Source of the DNA: Owenia fusiformis
Taxonomy: Eukaryota > Annelida > Polychaeta > Sabellida > Oweniidae
DNA length: 64,000 nt
Assembly (NCBI GenBank): GCA_903813345.2
Contig: CAIIXF020000010.1
Location: 10,592,349 to 10,656,348, forward strand
Direction of reading: 5' to 3'
This document shows positions 1-11,900 of the stretch, in pieces. The translations under genes and the position numbers were made by a program. The stretch's first letter is position 1. Every line of letters begins with the position of its first letter. The notes beneath the pieces were generated by a model. It was given only the letters and a program-made list of their open reading frames with translations, did no database searches and had not been told where the DNA came from.

Positions 1-64
1 CTAAAATAAATAAATATGAATAAATATAATTTCAAGTTCCACACAGTAATATAATACAAGGAAT

Positions 65-187
65 TACATGCAAAATATCACCACCTGCCATTTGTTACAG
101 ATGCCACACTGATTGCCAAACACCAAACACCATCTACAAAAAAGTTGGAGACTATAACAATATGATCACTACTTCTGGTGGGGATAA
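65..187 (-). repeat. Hairpin-headed dispersed element, copy 1
   Basis: Read on the minus strand this starts with a degenerate stem-loop (TATCCCCACC...GTGATCATA), then ATTGTTATAGTCTCCAACTT, a body rich in GGTGTTTGG, and a tail GGTGGTGATATTTTGCATG. The same order of blocks recurs at six other places in the window. Confidence 0.7.
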
Positions 188-979
188 AAATTGGTAGTTC
201 ATGAACATGTCAAGGCATGAGACAGGCAAAGTAACTGCCTCATTAAAATTCTGAAAAAATTAATTCAGTAATTTTCTAATTGAAACTTTGAATATGAAGC
301 CATTATGATAAAGTTATTTCGCTTTAAATCTTTGCTTTTCAACGTAAAATTTGCCTCGCCAAATTTTGGATCCTTGCTATGCCACTTGGGAGTCATGCTT
401 TGTTCAGTGAATGAGCTTCGCACACACACATATCTGATTATCCAATATAATCATGGGAGGGTTATTTAAAATTATTATTAGAACAGTGAGCACTTTCAAT
501 CTTCATTATTCAGTTATTAGACTGAAAATGCGGTTACTCTTTTGACTTCCGGTTCGGACTCCCGTTTTTGTTTGGTCATAATCACGGAGTTGGTGTACAT
601 TTCACCTTATTTTTTAACTTCAGTTGAGTCTCAATACTCTAAGCATTATTTTAATACTTAAAACATGGTCAGAATCACTGGCAAATCGTAGATATTGAGC
701 TTGAAGCACAAATTTGTTACTTTTTTGGGCAAAAACTCCGCTCATGGCCATGATATCATCACTATTGATAGATCGCCAAGAAATGTGAAAAAGGGTTTTT
801 TTCTGACAAGTTACAAAAATATGAAAGTTGAATAAACATACAATATCTTTTTGCACTGATCAAAGGTTTTTCTGACTCAAAATTTGGGCCCACTGCCCCC
901 CTTGTTGATTCCTGGATCCGCCACTGAAACGAGTCACAATACTGATTTGCATGCAGTGTACAAGTACAACATCAGCTTA

Positions 980-1165
980 CATGGGCGTAGCGCCCGGTAC
1001 GCTGGGTACGCACAGGCGTACCAGATGGTTGCAAATTCGCTCCAAATACAACCAAATTTCAAAATTGTCATGGGGGAGAACCCCCAGACCCCCTGAATGC
1101 TCGTTTTTTGATTCTTGTTCCTGTGGTGGTGGCGTACCACTTAGAAAAATAGCGCTACACCCATG
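980..1165. mobile_element. 186-bp MITE with CA...TG ends and 5-bp target duplication
   Basis: The ends are inverted repeats, CATGGGCGTAGCGC at the left and GCGCTACACCCATG at the right (one mismatch). They are flanked by the direct repeat GCTTA at 975-979 and 1166-1170. There is no open frame of note inside. The CA...TG ends and short duplication suggest a hAT-like family using 5-bp targets, but the superfamily is inferred, not shown. Confidence 0.8.
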
Positions 1166-1353
1166 GCTTACGACATTCTCAGGAAACTAAATTGCAATGT
1201 CTGTCACCTAAATAGCCCTTTAATCCCCCCCCCCAATGTAACTAATTGTTTTTTTTGACGAACATCAAAAATATTGACCCAGCTTCTAAACTACAGTTTT
1301 GAATATTTTGAAAAAGACAAAACATCCCGACATTCATGGGGGTAGATTCTTAC

Positions 1354-1562
1354 CACTTCTTTGCAGTTGTCAAGGCCTTGTATTTTTTGAATTTTATCTT
1401 CCATTCAATTACTTCTGCACATCTTGGACATAATTCTGTCATTTTCATATTGTTTAAGGCTGCTAACTGTTTGCTTTTAGAATGCATGTCGTTTCTGTAG
1501 GCAGATTTATTTTGATGTTTTGGAGGTCCAGATTTTTTACTGTTTCCTCTGGCTGTACTCAT
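1354..1562 (-). CDS. C9orf85: C9orf85-like protein, first coding exon (partial gene)
   Basis: The exon encodes 69 complete residues starting MSTARGNSKKSGPPKHQNKS and ends in a split codon (TG) before a consensus donor GTAAGA at 1353-1348. The polar basic N-terminus with KHQN, the LCPRC zinc-ribbon half (Cys45, Cys48) and the following VIEWKIKFKKYK match what I remember of the C9orf85/DUF2039 family, in which the next residue is also Cys. The family is small, eukaryote-wide and of unknown function. The ATG follows TCAAA, and no longer in-frame upstream start is apparent. The remaining exons, which should carry the other Cys pairs, are not in 1-1353 and presumably lie off the left edge. It is transcribed away from ABHD17. 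I am confident of the family and have no functional claim. Confidence 0.82.
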
Positions 1563-1679
1563 TTTGACAACTTCTAATGGACTATATGGAATTAAACTAT
1601 AGTGAGATATTAATCAAACTTGTTTCGTATGCACATAAGTCTTTTAAATGCTTAGAAAATGAGAAAGTACTAAAAACAT

Positions 1680-2345
1680 TAAATTTTTACAATTTCTTAA
1701 GAATCTCGCTAATGAAATTATAATTTTATTAACGAGATCTTATTAAGAGTTCATATCGCATAATAACCCTTATTATCGGATTCCAGCTGTTAGTAGTATT
1801 AATTTGAATAAATTAAAACTGAGTAGTACAGCTGAGTGGACATGCATATGCACCGATAACTAGGTCTATTGCTTAGATGCCAACTTAATAATCTGAAGCC
1901 ATTGAAAAACTCACCTTACTATGAGTAAACTTCAGTGAATTCTTTGACAAAGAAAACAACTACATCCACTGCTTGTGAGATGTCCAATTTATCCCTAAAT
2001 CTTTGTGGGATGCAAAGTTAAAATAAAGTCCTTGTGTAGTATAGGATATAAACCTATCACTGTTTGTGAGATTTAAACTTTAAACATTTTCATTACAACT
2101 TTGAGAGTGTAAAAATGCAGATACATTATATTTGACTTGATGAAGATTGTTGAATGTTAATTCTATCCTTCATACATGTAACTCAGTTGTCTGTGGTTAT
2201 GTTCTGAAATAACACAAAACTGTGTTTTAGTGACAATTAACGACTGGGTGGGCGAGGAGGGAATATATGAACTCTTAATAAGATCTCGTTAATAAAATTA
2301 TAATTTCATTAGCGAGATTCTTAAGAAATTGTAAAATTTCTATTA
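1680..2345. mobile_element. MITE-like element with about 80-bp terminal inverted repeats
   Basis: The left end (from about 1680, TTTACAATTTCTTAAGAATC) is the reverse complement of the right end (to about 2345, GATTCTTAAGAAATTGTAAA), and pairing continues for roughly 80 bp through the TCATATCGCAT / ATATGAACTC boundary. The interior shows no coding. Part of the interior (about 1744-1878) is repeated in inverse orientation at 6763-6897. Confidence 0.65.
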
Positions 2346-5300
2346 CACTCATCTTATTAAGAGTTCATATCGCATGTTTAAAGTAAAATAACCTCAGAAC
2401 AACTGATCTAAATCCTTTAATTTCCTTTATCAGTTTGTAAAATTGAGCATTCAGTTAATTTGCATTTCCCATGACTTGGTTTGTAGGTATGTCCAATGTT
2501 CAAGTTTATGGTACAGTTACTGCATACCTGGTAAATATGTCTTTCAAATGTACTTAAATGTATTTATAAATATCTATCTATTATTATTATTCTATAAAAT
2601 TAAAACCTTTATGTATTGTTATAGAAACTGCTAATGTGTATGTACATGAGATGTTTTACTGGATATGTACACGCATGGCATTTGACAAGGATAATTTAAA
2701 CTTCCTTCTTATGATTCCCTTCTACTACTAGTAGTTTGTTTCAGATGTTTTTGGTATTTTCTAAATGCTAGTACAACATCATTATAAATGGATTCTCATG
2801 AAAAAACAACAACTTAATTGGAACCCCAATTTTATGTGTTGACATTCTGTCTTTGACAACCATCCAATGGCATATTATTTCAGAGACCCTGGGATACATG
2901 CTTGAAATAGACATTACATGACTTATTGTGTACTTTCAGTTGAGATTTCTAATCTGACCCGAATGTTCAATGTGAGATACAGTACAACCTTATTCACATC
3001 CCAAGTTTCATTTATTTTTTCAGTGGGTTTCCATTGTAAAAGTTTCCATAAAGTCAACAAGAACATGGTATTGACTTACCTATGACTATCTATGGTTCCA
3101 TTATATGCTGATTTTGCAGACTTTAAATATCGAGAAACGAATAGCACATTACCTGATTTGACATTTCAGTTAGGAAATTGGCTAAATTTGTATCAGAGGC
3201 TAAATAATAATGTCATGTTTATTAGAACTTGCAGCATACCCATGTTTTCCAGGGGTTCTTGGAAGTAATTTTTAGTACTTTCTTTACTTGATTTAATGAG
3301 CATACATTGCCAGTTTGTCGCAGAAACCTCTAGTTTCAAACTTGAGGATGATAATTTGGACACTGTTAGTGTTATCTAGCTTTTTTTATTAAGGCTGTAA
3401 GATTAGATATGAGTAATTTCATATGGTTTGGCAATAAGATGGGCATACAGATCAACATTTCCAACAATTATAGATACCGCAGAGCCATTTGCCACATTGG
3501 GTCTATGAGAGCTATCTGTGTATTTTTTCTGTCTAACTTTAACCAATCGGCTGATTTAAGAAATTGGAGGAAAGTTATTTGACTGTTTATTCTGAATAAA
3601 TATGTCAACTTCCAGAGTTTCTGGGTTTAGTTTCCACCTGAAATATTAATTTTCTACTGGTCGACAAAAACTATTTATTTGGACCTTAAAACTTTCAATT
3701 TGGAAAAATCTCGCAATCTTATTTCTAGTTTGATGCATCGAGAGATTTCTCTAGGTTTGATCTGACATTCAATTCTGGATTCCTTGGAAGATATTATACG
3801 GTAATAATGATATCTCTGGCAAAGGTATCTGAACGATCTTGCATTGCTTTTAACATTTCTAGCCATTTCGTTCCCCACATTTTTTTCACATAATGTCATC
3901 GTGGTTTTGTTGTTAATTTTATATAACATTGTCTAAGTTTTTGTGAATACTTTCACTACCATATCCATGGCTTTCATTCATATGAAACAATTTATTTTAT
4001 TTTTTTTTTTTTGTTTAATATATTTCCCCTAAGCTACTCTCCCGTTAGACTTGAACTTTAGCCAAACAGGCTGCTTTTTGTTGTTATTGTAATTATTGAT
4101 TCGGATAACACTATTACATGTTTAGTATTCTGAATTTCGACTTCTTGGACCAATCACTATCAAATTTTATATTCATTTTTTGTGAGTTATTTTGGCAATC
4201 AATGCATTAATTGTAGGACTGCTTTGACCTTTGCAAGTGTCAATAAATGTAGAGGTTCAATATACAGATTACAGACTAAAGTACAATTCAAAAATGTCTC
4301 AATAGCTTGAGTAAGATTACCTGGATTACTGACTAGGGTTGATTCTATCTCTACAAAATCTTTGCGAGAATTTTGATAGAAACTATCATTTCTATTAAGG
4401 CCTTCAAGTTCATCTCAATTGTATTGATCACAAAACTACAAAGCTCCATTTTATGATGGGAAAAATTCAACAATAGGCTTTTCCCCATTTATCAGAAACT
4501 TCAGTTTGAAACAAATATTTCACTAACTTGAAATCATGTTCATGAGAAGCAGATAGGCGAGAGGTTAATGACATCAGAGAATCAATAAAAGATTCAAAAC
4601 CAAATTAAATATTCCACAATAGCGCGTTATGGTATTTTCACGAGTTTGAGGGAAGCAAGGTCCATAGTAATGATCCCAAATGATGTTATATCATTCAACG
4701 GAGATATTTCCTGTGCCTCGAATGTATGCTTTTGGTCATATAAGCATCCTTAGCATGGACTTTCACCATCGGTAATCGTTTGGCCATCTCATGTTAGAGT
4801 ACCATGTCTTCCATTTTGAAATATTCATACCAACTAGGCTAAATGGTTAAGGTTTAGATTTAAAATTTAGAGTTTAGATTGAGAACGAGTCTCTGGGAAC
4901 AATCCTCTTTCTCCTGTAACAATATGTGACACAGAAATTGATCTATGCTTGACTTTGCTTTATGTTGCATATTTAAGAGTTAAATTAATCTCCTGTTTTT
5001 AAAGGATGGACAAAACATCAGATTGCTTAAAATCGTAGTTTTGAGAAATATTAAAGCTGCTTTCCATTTAGAAAAACTTAAGCTAAATTGTTATCATTTC
5101 TCAGAATCTCTGGTAACCTTGACCATACTTCATATTTCTATGTAGGTGACATTGAAACTTCAAAAAATATATGTAATTTACCTAAGTTTCTGTTTTAGTG
5201 AACTTCCAGATTGTTTTTCTAGATCTGATGTTATGTCAAACATTCATCTTTTTTAGATCCATTTTGGTTGAGTTTTAGAATAAAATTGATGTACCTGTCA

Positions 5301-6214
5301 TTGGACAGGATTTTCCTACAGCGTAAGTTGTGCTGGAGCGACGTCGTCTATAATGACATTGTTTGCCGTGACTTCTAGCTGTATAGCTATTGCCAGCTGA
5401 CAGTTTCTGCTTTCATTGGCCTATTCAAAAAGGCTGTCAAATACTTGTATTTATAATCTATTAAAAGATTTTGATCTAGAAAACTATATTTCCATGTCTT
5501 TGACAAAATTCAAAGTTTTTGTTGACTCATCACCAAACAATTATTTTGCCCAGCTTGGGGTATTCTCTTTTGGTTTTAGGTATGAAGACAGAAAATTCTC
5601 CAATTCACTCTTGTCAAATTGAAAATTTGAAGCATGAAGCTTGTTTCAACTACAGTAGTTGGTTATGGGAAATCCTTGTTCAGCAACAATAGCTGTTTTG
5701 ATCAAAATATTGTACAAGTATTGTCATTTGATCTAGGGCTGTTAACCCGATTTCCATGGATAAGGAGCTTTATTTCAGAAAGTCCATGTGACACACATTA
5801 CCAGTATTGCATATAGGCCATTTTCCCATTTTGCGATTGTAGATTTCTACCTGCTTTGGGACTAGGAACATTTTAAGTTCATTTACTTTTCTAGATAGCT
5901 TACTCTAGCCTTTTCTTCATATTTTGATAACTACTAGGATAATGTTTTTGACCAAAATTTATGGACAGATTTTACATGCTTGTCTGTTATCTTCAATTCA
6001 GACTTGTTCTCCTCAAATACTGAGTCAAACATATTGAACATATAAACCGCTGATAAACAGAACATGAATCTATAAGCACTAGATTACTAGAACTTGAATC
6101 AAAACAAAATGATTCTATTAATTTGAACCTACTATGAGGCTATGCAATTGGATATGCTCGCTGAAACTGTAATATGACCTCTAATATGACTATTATTCTG
6201 ATGGCGGCTCATTT

Positions 6215-6480
6215 TGAACCTTGGTCAAACTTTGGTTTATAGGCCTTGAACTTTGGTCATTTGGACCTTTGGTGTGTGCATTCAGACATAAACTGTGGTC
6301 ATTTAGACCTAAAATTTGGTCATTTAGAAATAACATGTGGTCATTCAGACCTAAACTGTGGTCATTTAGACCTAAACTGTGGTCATTTAGACCTAAAATG
6401 TGGTCATTTAGACCTTACCTAACATGTGGTCATTTAGACCTGGACTGTGGTCATTATAGACCATGGTCATTTAGACCTTC
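6215..6480. repeat. 21-bp minisatellite
   Basis: Degenerate tandem copies of TGGTCATTTAGACCTAAACT plus one base. Because 21 is divisible by three, the array reads through as an open frame with a seven-residue period (WSFRPKL). The composition and the lack of splice or start context argue that this is not a gene. Confidence 0.8.
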
Positions 6481-6762
6481 AGTATTCAAAATTCCATCTT
6501 GAAAAATCATAACATTTCCCTACCTGTCCAAGTACATTATTTCAGGAGCACTAGGGGCCGTAATGGTTCATGTCCAAACAAATGAAGATAGACTAGACAT
6601 CTAGTAAATAAAAGTTCCAAAAACTGCAAACAAATGACTGTTGAAAAAATTCAACAAATCAAGCAGATCATCTGAACTAAAATCCATGTGCTATTTACAG
6701 CTATGTACAACTAGCCTAGTCTCTTACAAAGGTGTGTTTCCGTTGGCAGCTAAGCAAAAATA

Positions 6763-6912
6763 GACCTAGTTATCGGTGCATATGCATGTCCACTCAGCTG
6801 TACTACTCAGTTTTAATTTATTCAAATTAATACTACTAACAGCTGGAATCCGATAATAAGGGTTATTATGCGATATGAACTCTTAATAAGATGAGTGTAA
6901 TAGAAATTCATT
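6763..6912. repeat. Inverted copy of the 1744-1878 repeat block
   Basis: This block reads, in reverse complement, as the segment at 1744-1878 (shared landmarks: TCCGATAATAAGGGTTATTA and CCTAGTTATCGGTGCATATG). It then continues with CTTAATAAGATGAGTGTAAT, whose reverse complement stands at 2343-2365. It may be the far end of a larger element starting near 2335. Confidence 0.6.
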
Positions 6913-7140
6913 ACATGTCATGGGCGCTGACATCTTGTTTTTGGAAGTGAATACTTCCGGGTTTGAAAATAATTTTCATAAACTTTTAAGTGCATGAGTC
7001 AAATCAAACAAAAGTAATATATTCATTTCAATTATTTTGACGTAATGAGATATTATTTCAAAACTAAAAACACTTGAAATATAGATTTAATTATATTCAT
7101 TTCCGCAACAATCAACGAGCGCATGCGTACTTATAGTTCC

Positions 7141-7148
7141 TGACGTCA
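7141..7148. promoter_or_regulatory. Palindromic CRE upstream of ABHD17
   Basis: A perfect TGACGTCA lies 150 bp upstream of the ABHD17 start codon. Full CREs close to transcription starts are common CREB/ATF sites in animal promoters. The position fits a proximal promoter, but no transcription start can be read directly and a chance match cannot be excluded. Confidence 0.4.
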
Positions 7149-7297
7149 TTTTCCGACATACTGAAAAACTTTTTGTGAATTTTCGCTTAGACAAAACAGG
7201 AATCCCGGAGTTACATATTTAGTAGGAAGAACATTAATAAGTGTAAGGTGTGTCTATTATACCCATGTAAACTTTTGGTTAGGAATCGCACGTCAAG

Positions 7298-7944
7298 ATG
7301 AATGGTCTTTCTTTAGGTGAGTTGTGTTCTCTGTTCTGTTGTCCTCCATGTCCATCCAAAATCGCAGCAAAACTTGCCTTCCTCCCTCCAGAACCAACGT
7401 ATTTGTTCATATCAGATGAGGCAGGATCGAAGTTCAGTCTACACCTAACTGATCGAGCAGAGTGGCAGTACACACAAAGAGAATTAGACTTTATTGAAGT
7501 TTTCAAAGCCAGAACGTCCAAAAACAATCACATCGCTTGTGCATATATACGCTGTTCACCAACTGCAAAGTATACACTGCTATTCAGTCATGGAAATGCT
7601 GTTGATCTGGGACAAATGGCAAGTTTTTATATTGGACTAGGATCACGATTAAACTGCAATATATTCAGTTATGATTACTCTGGTTACGGAGTTAGCTCAG
7701 GGAAGCAATCAGAAAAGAATATGTATGCCGATATAGAGGCAGCATGGAATTCTTTACGCACACGCTATGGCATCAGTCCAGAACATATTATACTTTATGG
7801 ACAAAGTATCGGCACAGTACCAACTATAGACTTAGCATCACGGTATGAGGTCGGTGCCGTCATACTTCACTCCCCCCTGATGTCAGGAATGAGAGTGGCT
7901 TTCCCAGAAACAAAAAGAACGTGGTTCTTTGATGCATTCCCGAG
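7298..7944 (+). CDS. ABHD17: ABHD17 family depalmitoylase, exon 1 of 2
   Basis: ABHD17 proteins are serine hydrolases that remove palmitate from membrane-anchored proteins such as Ras and PSD-95. Exon 1 encodes residues 1-215 plus two bases of codon 216. The N-terminus has the family's cysteine cluster (Cys10, 14, 15, 18) that is palmitoylated to anchor the enzyme at membranes, followed by [15 protein letters not shown]. The core has the oxyanion-side [12 protein letters not shown], the DYSGYG turn and the nucleophile elbow GQSIGT with Ser170. The exon ends at the donor GTAAGC (phase 2). With exon 2 (24450-24666) the protein is 287 aa, matching the roughly 288 aa of vertebrate ABHD17B. There is no frameshift and no missing catalytic residue. 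Confidence 0.95.
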
Positions 7945-8797
7945 GTAAGCTTATAGTAATATTCAGATTTATGGTTAGTAAAACCTTGACTTGAAGAAAC
8001 TGTGAGTTAATTCAGGACCAACTTTAATTGTTCACTGATATATGTCCCCAAATTCATGATGTTTTGATATTGTGGGAGTTATTGATGTTTTCCAAAAGTT
8101 TGGTCCAAAAAAATGTTCACAATTGCGGTTAGTTAAGTCTAATTTTATGATGTTGTCATGTTACAAAGTCTCAAATATTATATTTTCAAAGGCACTCTTC
8201 ACTGATGAATATAAAGTTTAGTTTTTTTGGATTCCTTATCTTTTTATATATTCGCATTGTCAGCTGTTTACTCAGGTCATCAGGTGTTTAGATACATATA
8301 ATCCTTTAGTCCAAGGCTGTAAGTTGTTCTTTATTGAATGGTATTTTTTTCTTCAATATGATATTTTTTGTTTTGACAAGTTAGAATGTTGATATATATT
8401 TCGATGATACAGTATATGGTATTTTTAAGTTAAAATTATATCGATTATGGGTAGCTTATAAGTACAATAACCGTTCTGCCATATGTGTATGCCAAATTAT
8501 ATGTGCTTGTAGTTGTAGTAGAACTAAACCTAAAGTGATGTTTGGATAAATTACAAATGGTTGATACAAATTAGGCATAATCATGCAATATCAAATCCTT
8601 TTTGGGAAACTCAACTATTCTAAAATTGCTCTTATATTTATGATTTACCAGTTTCTCATCATGATGAACCATGCCATCTCAAATCTTCTCAGCCCTGAGG
8701 TGAAACAGAAAGATGCTATGAGTATCAGAATGCCAGTTTCTAGGATTTCTTGTTTTTATTTATTCATACTTTGGAACTGATATTCTTTGTGCTTTTA

Positions 8798-8912
8798 TAG
8801 TCTTGCTCAAAGACTGTATCCCCCCCCCGTTACCTTCACTCTCTTTACCTGCAATATACAGAGAGAAGGTTAAAGGGGGGGGGGGGAGTACAGGGTCTTT
8901 TAAGCAAGACTA
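8798..8912. mobile_element. 115-bp hairpin MITE with 9-bp target duplication
   Basis: The two halves are near reverse complements: TAGTCTTGCTCAAAGAC then a C-run then TTACCTTC on the left, GAAGGTTAA then a G-run then GTCTTTTAAGCAAGACTA on the right. Direct repeats GTGCTTTTA flank it at 8789-8797 and 8913-8921. A 9-bp duplication would suit a Mutator-like transposase, but that assignment is inference. Confidence 0.75.
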
Positions 8913-11900
8913 GTGCTTTTATATGAACTCAGTAACCCCAAATTTAATGAAAGCCATATTTTCTGGTTTATGTGGTTTTTAAACCATTCTCAAGATTTCT
9001 TACAAAAAATGAAAGAACAACTGATTTAATTGGCTTAATGATATCACATGATCAACATTGACCAGTAACTATTTCCGCTTGTGACAAATTATGATAGATA
9101 TGGATCTATAACACATTCCCTTACAACATTGTTGACTTTTATTCATCAGCAAAGTTGAAGTAGACATGGAATGAGGCAATTTGTATTTCACCAGACTGTA
9201 TAATAGGAAATGAGAATATGTAGTTCCTCATCTGAGCAGTGAAATTAAAAAACAGTACTAATAATAGTAATTGTACTTTACTCCTAGTCAAGTGAATAAT
9301 CTGTACTTGAAAACCATAATGACAATATAGATGAATTTGATAATGAAATTAATTTCCTCTTTCCTAGCTTCTACACATTTTGTTTTTCCAAGAAACTACA
9401 ATGTGATTCTATCATGTTGAGATAAATTTGCCAAACCCAACCAATAGTTACACTAATATTTATAATATTTCAACTAAAGAACATAAACTTTAGATTTATT
9501 TGTTTGTCAATATTATTTATTGGTTCACAGATCTAACTAAAGACCATGTATGAGTCACACGGGAAGCCCTGATTTATAGCTCTGTTAATGATCAATTAAA
9601 TCTTATCTTTTATTATCTATTTATTGATATCAATAAAATATTGGAATGTAATTATAATCTACACATTACTGAAAATAAGCAAACTAAACATAAGAATAAA
9701 GTGAAAGCTGTTTTATCTGAACACTGCTGGAATGGGCCAAAAGTGTTCAGATAGGCAGGTGTTCACTTTTTGAGGAATTGTAACATGGAAGTCTATGGCA
9801 GTTTTTGAAAATGGGACTGTTAAAAGCATTCACATTGAGAGGTGTTTGTACAGCTTTTTCTGTAAATCCTTTGAAAGTAAATTATACAGCAGCATACTAC
9901 AGGTCATCCTTCTTCAAAGGACTTCATTTATGCCTAAATTCATATACATGTACTTGTAAAATACCCTTGCAGCAAGGATGACTACAGGTATCTGAATCAT
10001 TCAAGGAAGAATCAGAGAGAGAATAATTATGATTCATCCATTCTAATAAATGCAGAGGAGGCAAGTGTCATATTCAATCATTTCTTGGAATTGTAATGTT
10101 TATTAAACAACTTCATCTGAAGCTTTTAGCATGCACCTGGCACTGTCCGTGTTAAATATATATGAGATCGTACATTAGCAGAACTCTCCTCCTAAATCAA
10201 AACTTGCTGTCTTGCTGTATTGATTGCTAGGTAGATATTATTGGCATATTTGGCTCTTGAATTGACATCTGTATGTTTTCTTATATTGGGTGCAAACAGA
10301 TTACTAATTTATTGAGACAGCATGACGTGACAGTTCAATTGAAGAAAAATTTCATTAGTCTTGCTTCAAGTCCTCCTCTGAACCCCCTCATCTTCATATA
10401 GTCCAAAGATTTGTAGTGGGGATGAGGGTCGCAAATGCTTTAGCTCTAAATGTCAAGCATTATAGGAAATTTTTGGTATTCAGAGGTAAAATTTTGATCA
10501 ATTTTTAGTTTGGAACCAGTGATCATTATATTATATTTTAGTTACAAATCAGTTTTCAAATAAGTGTAAACTAATTTTCAGAATCTCAAAAAGGTACAGC
10601 GCCAACTTGCCTCAATTTGTCGAACCCCCAACCTCTGGCTATAGGCCTCTATCTTAACTTGTACAAGGTTTTTCATACTTGTTTTTCCAAAGGGAGTCAA
10701 CAGGGGCTTAGTTTGATATTTACTTTCTGAAAATCAATTGAAAAGTATACCAATTAAACTTTTGGCAGTTTTGAATCATCAGTTGTTTTAGGCCATGTAG
10801 AATGATTAAACTGATTTGCATATCTTGTCATTAATTAACAGAAAAAATGATCCTACTCTAACTACCTTGATATCAATAAGATGGATTAGTATCAGCCTAA
10901 CCTGATAACATAGAAAACCAATAGGCGTGTATGTCATTACTGAATGTTATGGATATTGCCCAATATTGATGTATCTACTCAAGTTTATATATAGAAATCA
11001 ATAGATTGTTGAAAAGTACTAACCTTGCTTTTATAATTTATGAATATTTATGGAGGTATTGTAACCTCATTAATACCTGATACTCTTATCACAATTTATA
11101 TGGGCCTAAATCTATTTTTTCATATTATTGATACTGCGTACAAAACTCTGATGTATGAACTCTTAAGTGTGACCTTGACCTCAGTTGAATGACACTTTTT
11201 TGCCGTAACCTAGACCAAGAAGTTCTCAGTATGACATGAATTCTTGTGTTTGTTAGTAAGGAATACTCGGGGTGGAAGGTGTGAGAATTGTGCAAAAAAT
11301 GACTTTGTGAGCTGGATGGAGTTTCTCTGTATTTTTCATTCTATTAGGGTTTCCTGCATAAGGGATTTCGCCTGCGAAGCATATAACTCTTGCGAACATA
11401 TCTAAATATTGGTCCGAGGAAGACATACCTTGAATTTTTTAGAAAAAAATTGGCTAAAAATGGAAACTACAAAAAGTCAAAATGTTCAACTCAAACAAAA
11501 CTCTAGCTATTTAATATTAACACTATGTATTATTTAATGTTTTTCAGATGTTTAAGGACCTTCATTAGTGTACTAGTGTCTAGAAATAAGATAATTAAGG
11601 ACAAAATTTGGCATTTTTGATCATTTTCGCTTTCAGCAGTAACATATAGTTCCTTATATCTTGAGTTTAATGTTGACTGGTTGTTGCAATTTTGATTAAA
11701 TCTGTGCTTGTACATGTCTTCTTCCATTTAAGATACAAAAAATGTATATTGGACCACCAATGGTCATATTAGAGCTTTCAGATCTCCCCTACCCCATTTA
11801 TTATGAAAAATTAGTGAAACATATGAAAATATAAAATAACTTGAATTTATAAACTTTAACAATGTTGTAGCTATTCTATATCAATATTATGTATTATTTA

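Larger units (their letters stand above)
1..1353 (-). other. Partial first intron of the C9orf85-like gene
   Basis: I find no acceptor followed by the expected Cys-rich continuation of the C9orf85 family here. The stretch holds one copy of the hairpin-headed dispersed element (65-187), a DNA-transposon-like end containing GGATCCGCCACTG near 915-927 with no partner end, and a 186-bp MITE (980-1165). The remainder shows no coding or RNA signal to me. Confidence 0.5.
1563..7297. other. Intergenic region between C9orf85-like and ABHD17 genes
   Basis: This 5.7-kb stretch separates two genes transcribed in opposite directions. It holds a hairpin-type element (1680-2345), related inverted blocks at 2335-2380 and 6763-6912, a 21-bp minisatellite (6215-6480), and the ABHD17 promoter side with a CRE palindrome (7141-7148). 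I see no convincing exon. The open frames present are short, AT-driven and lack recognisable motifs. Confidence 0.6.

Noticed and set aside
6221-6502. 93-residue open frame with WSFRPKL repeats
   Set aside because: It is a translation of the 21-bp minisatellite and stays open only because the unit is divisible by three. There is no splice, start or family evidence.
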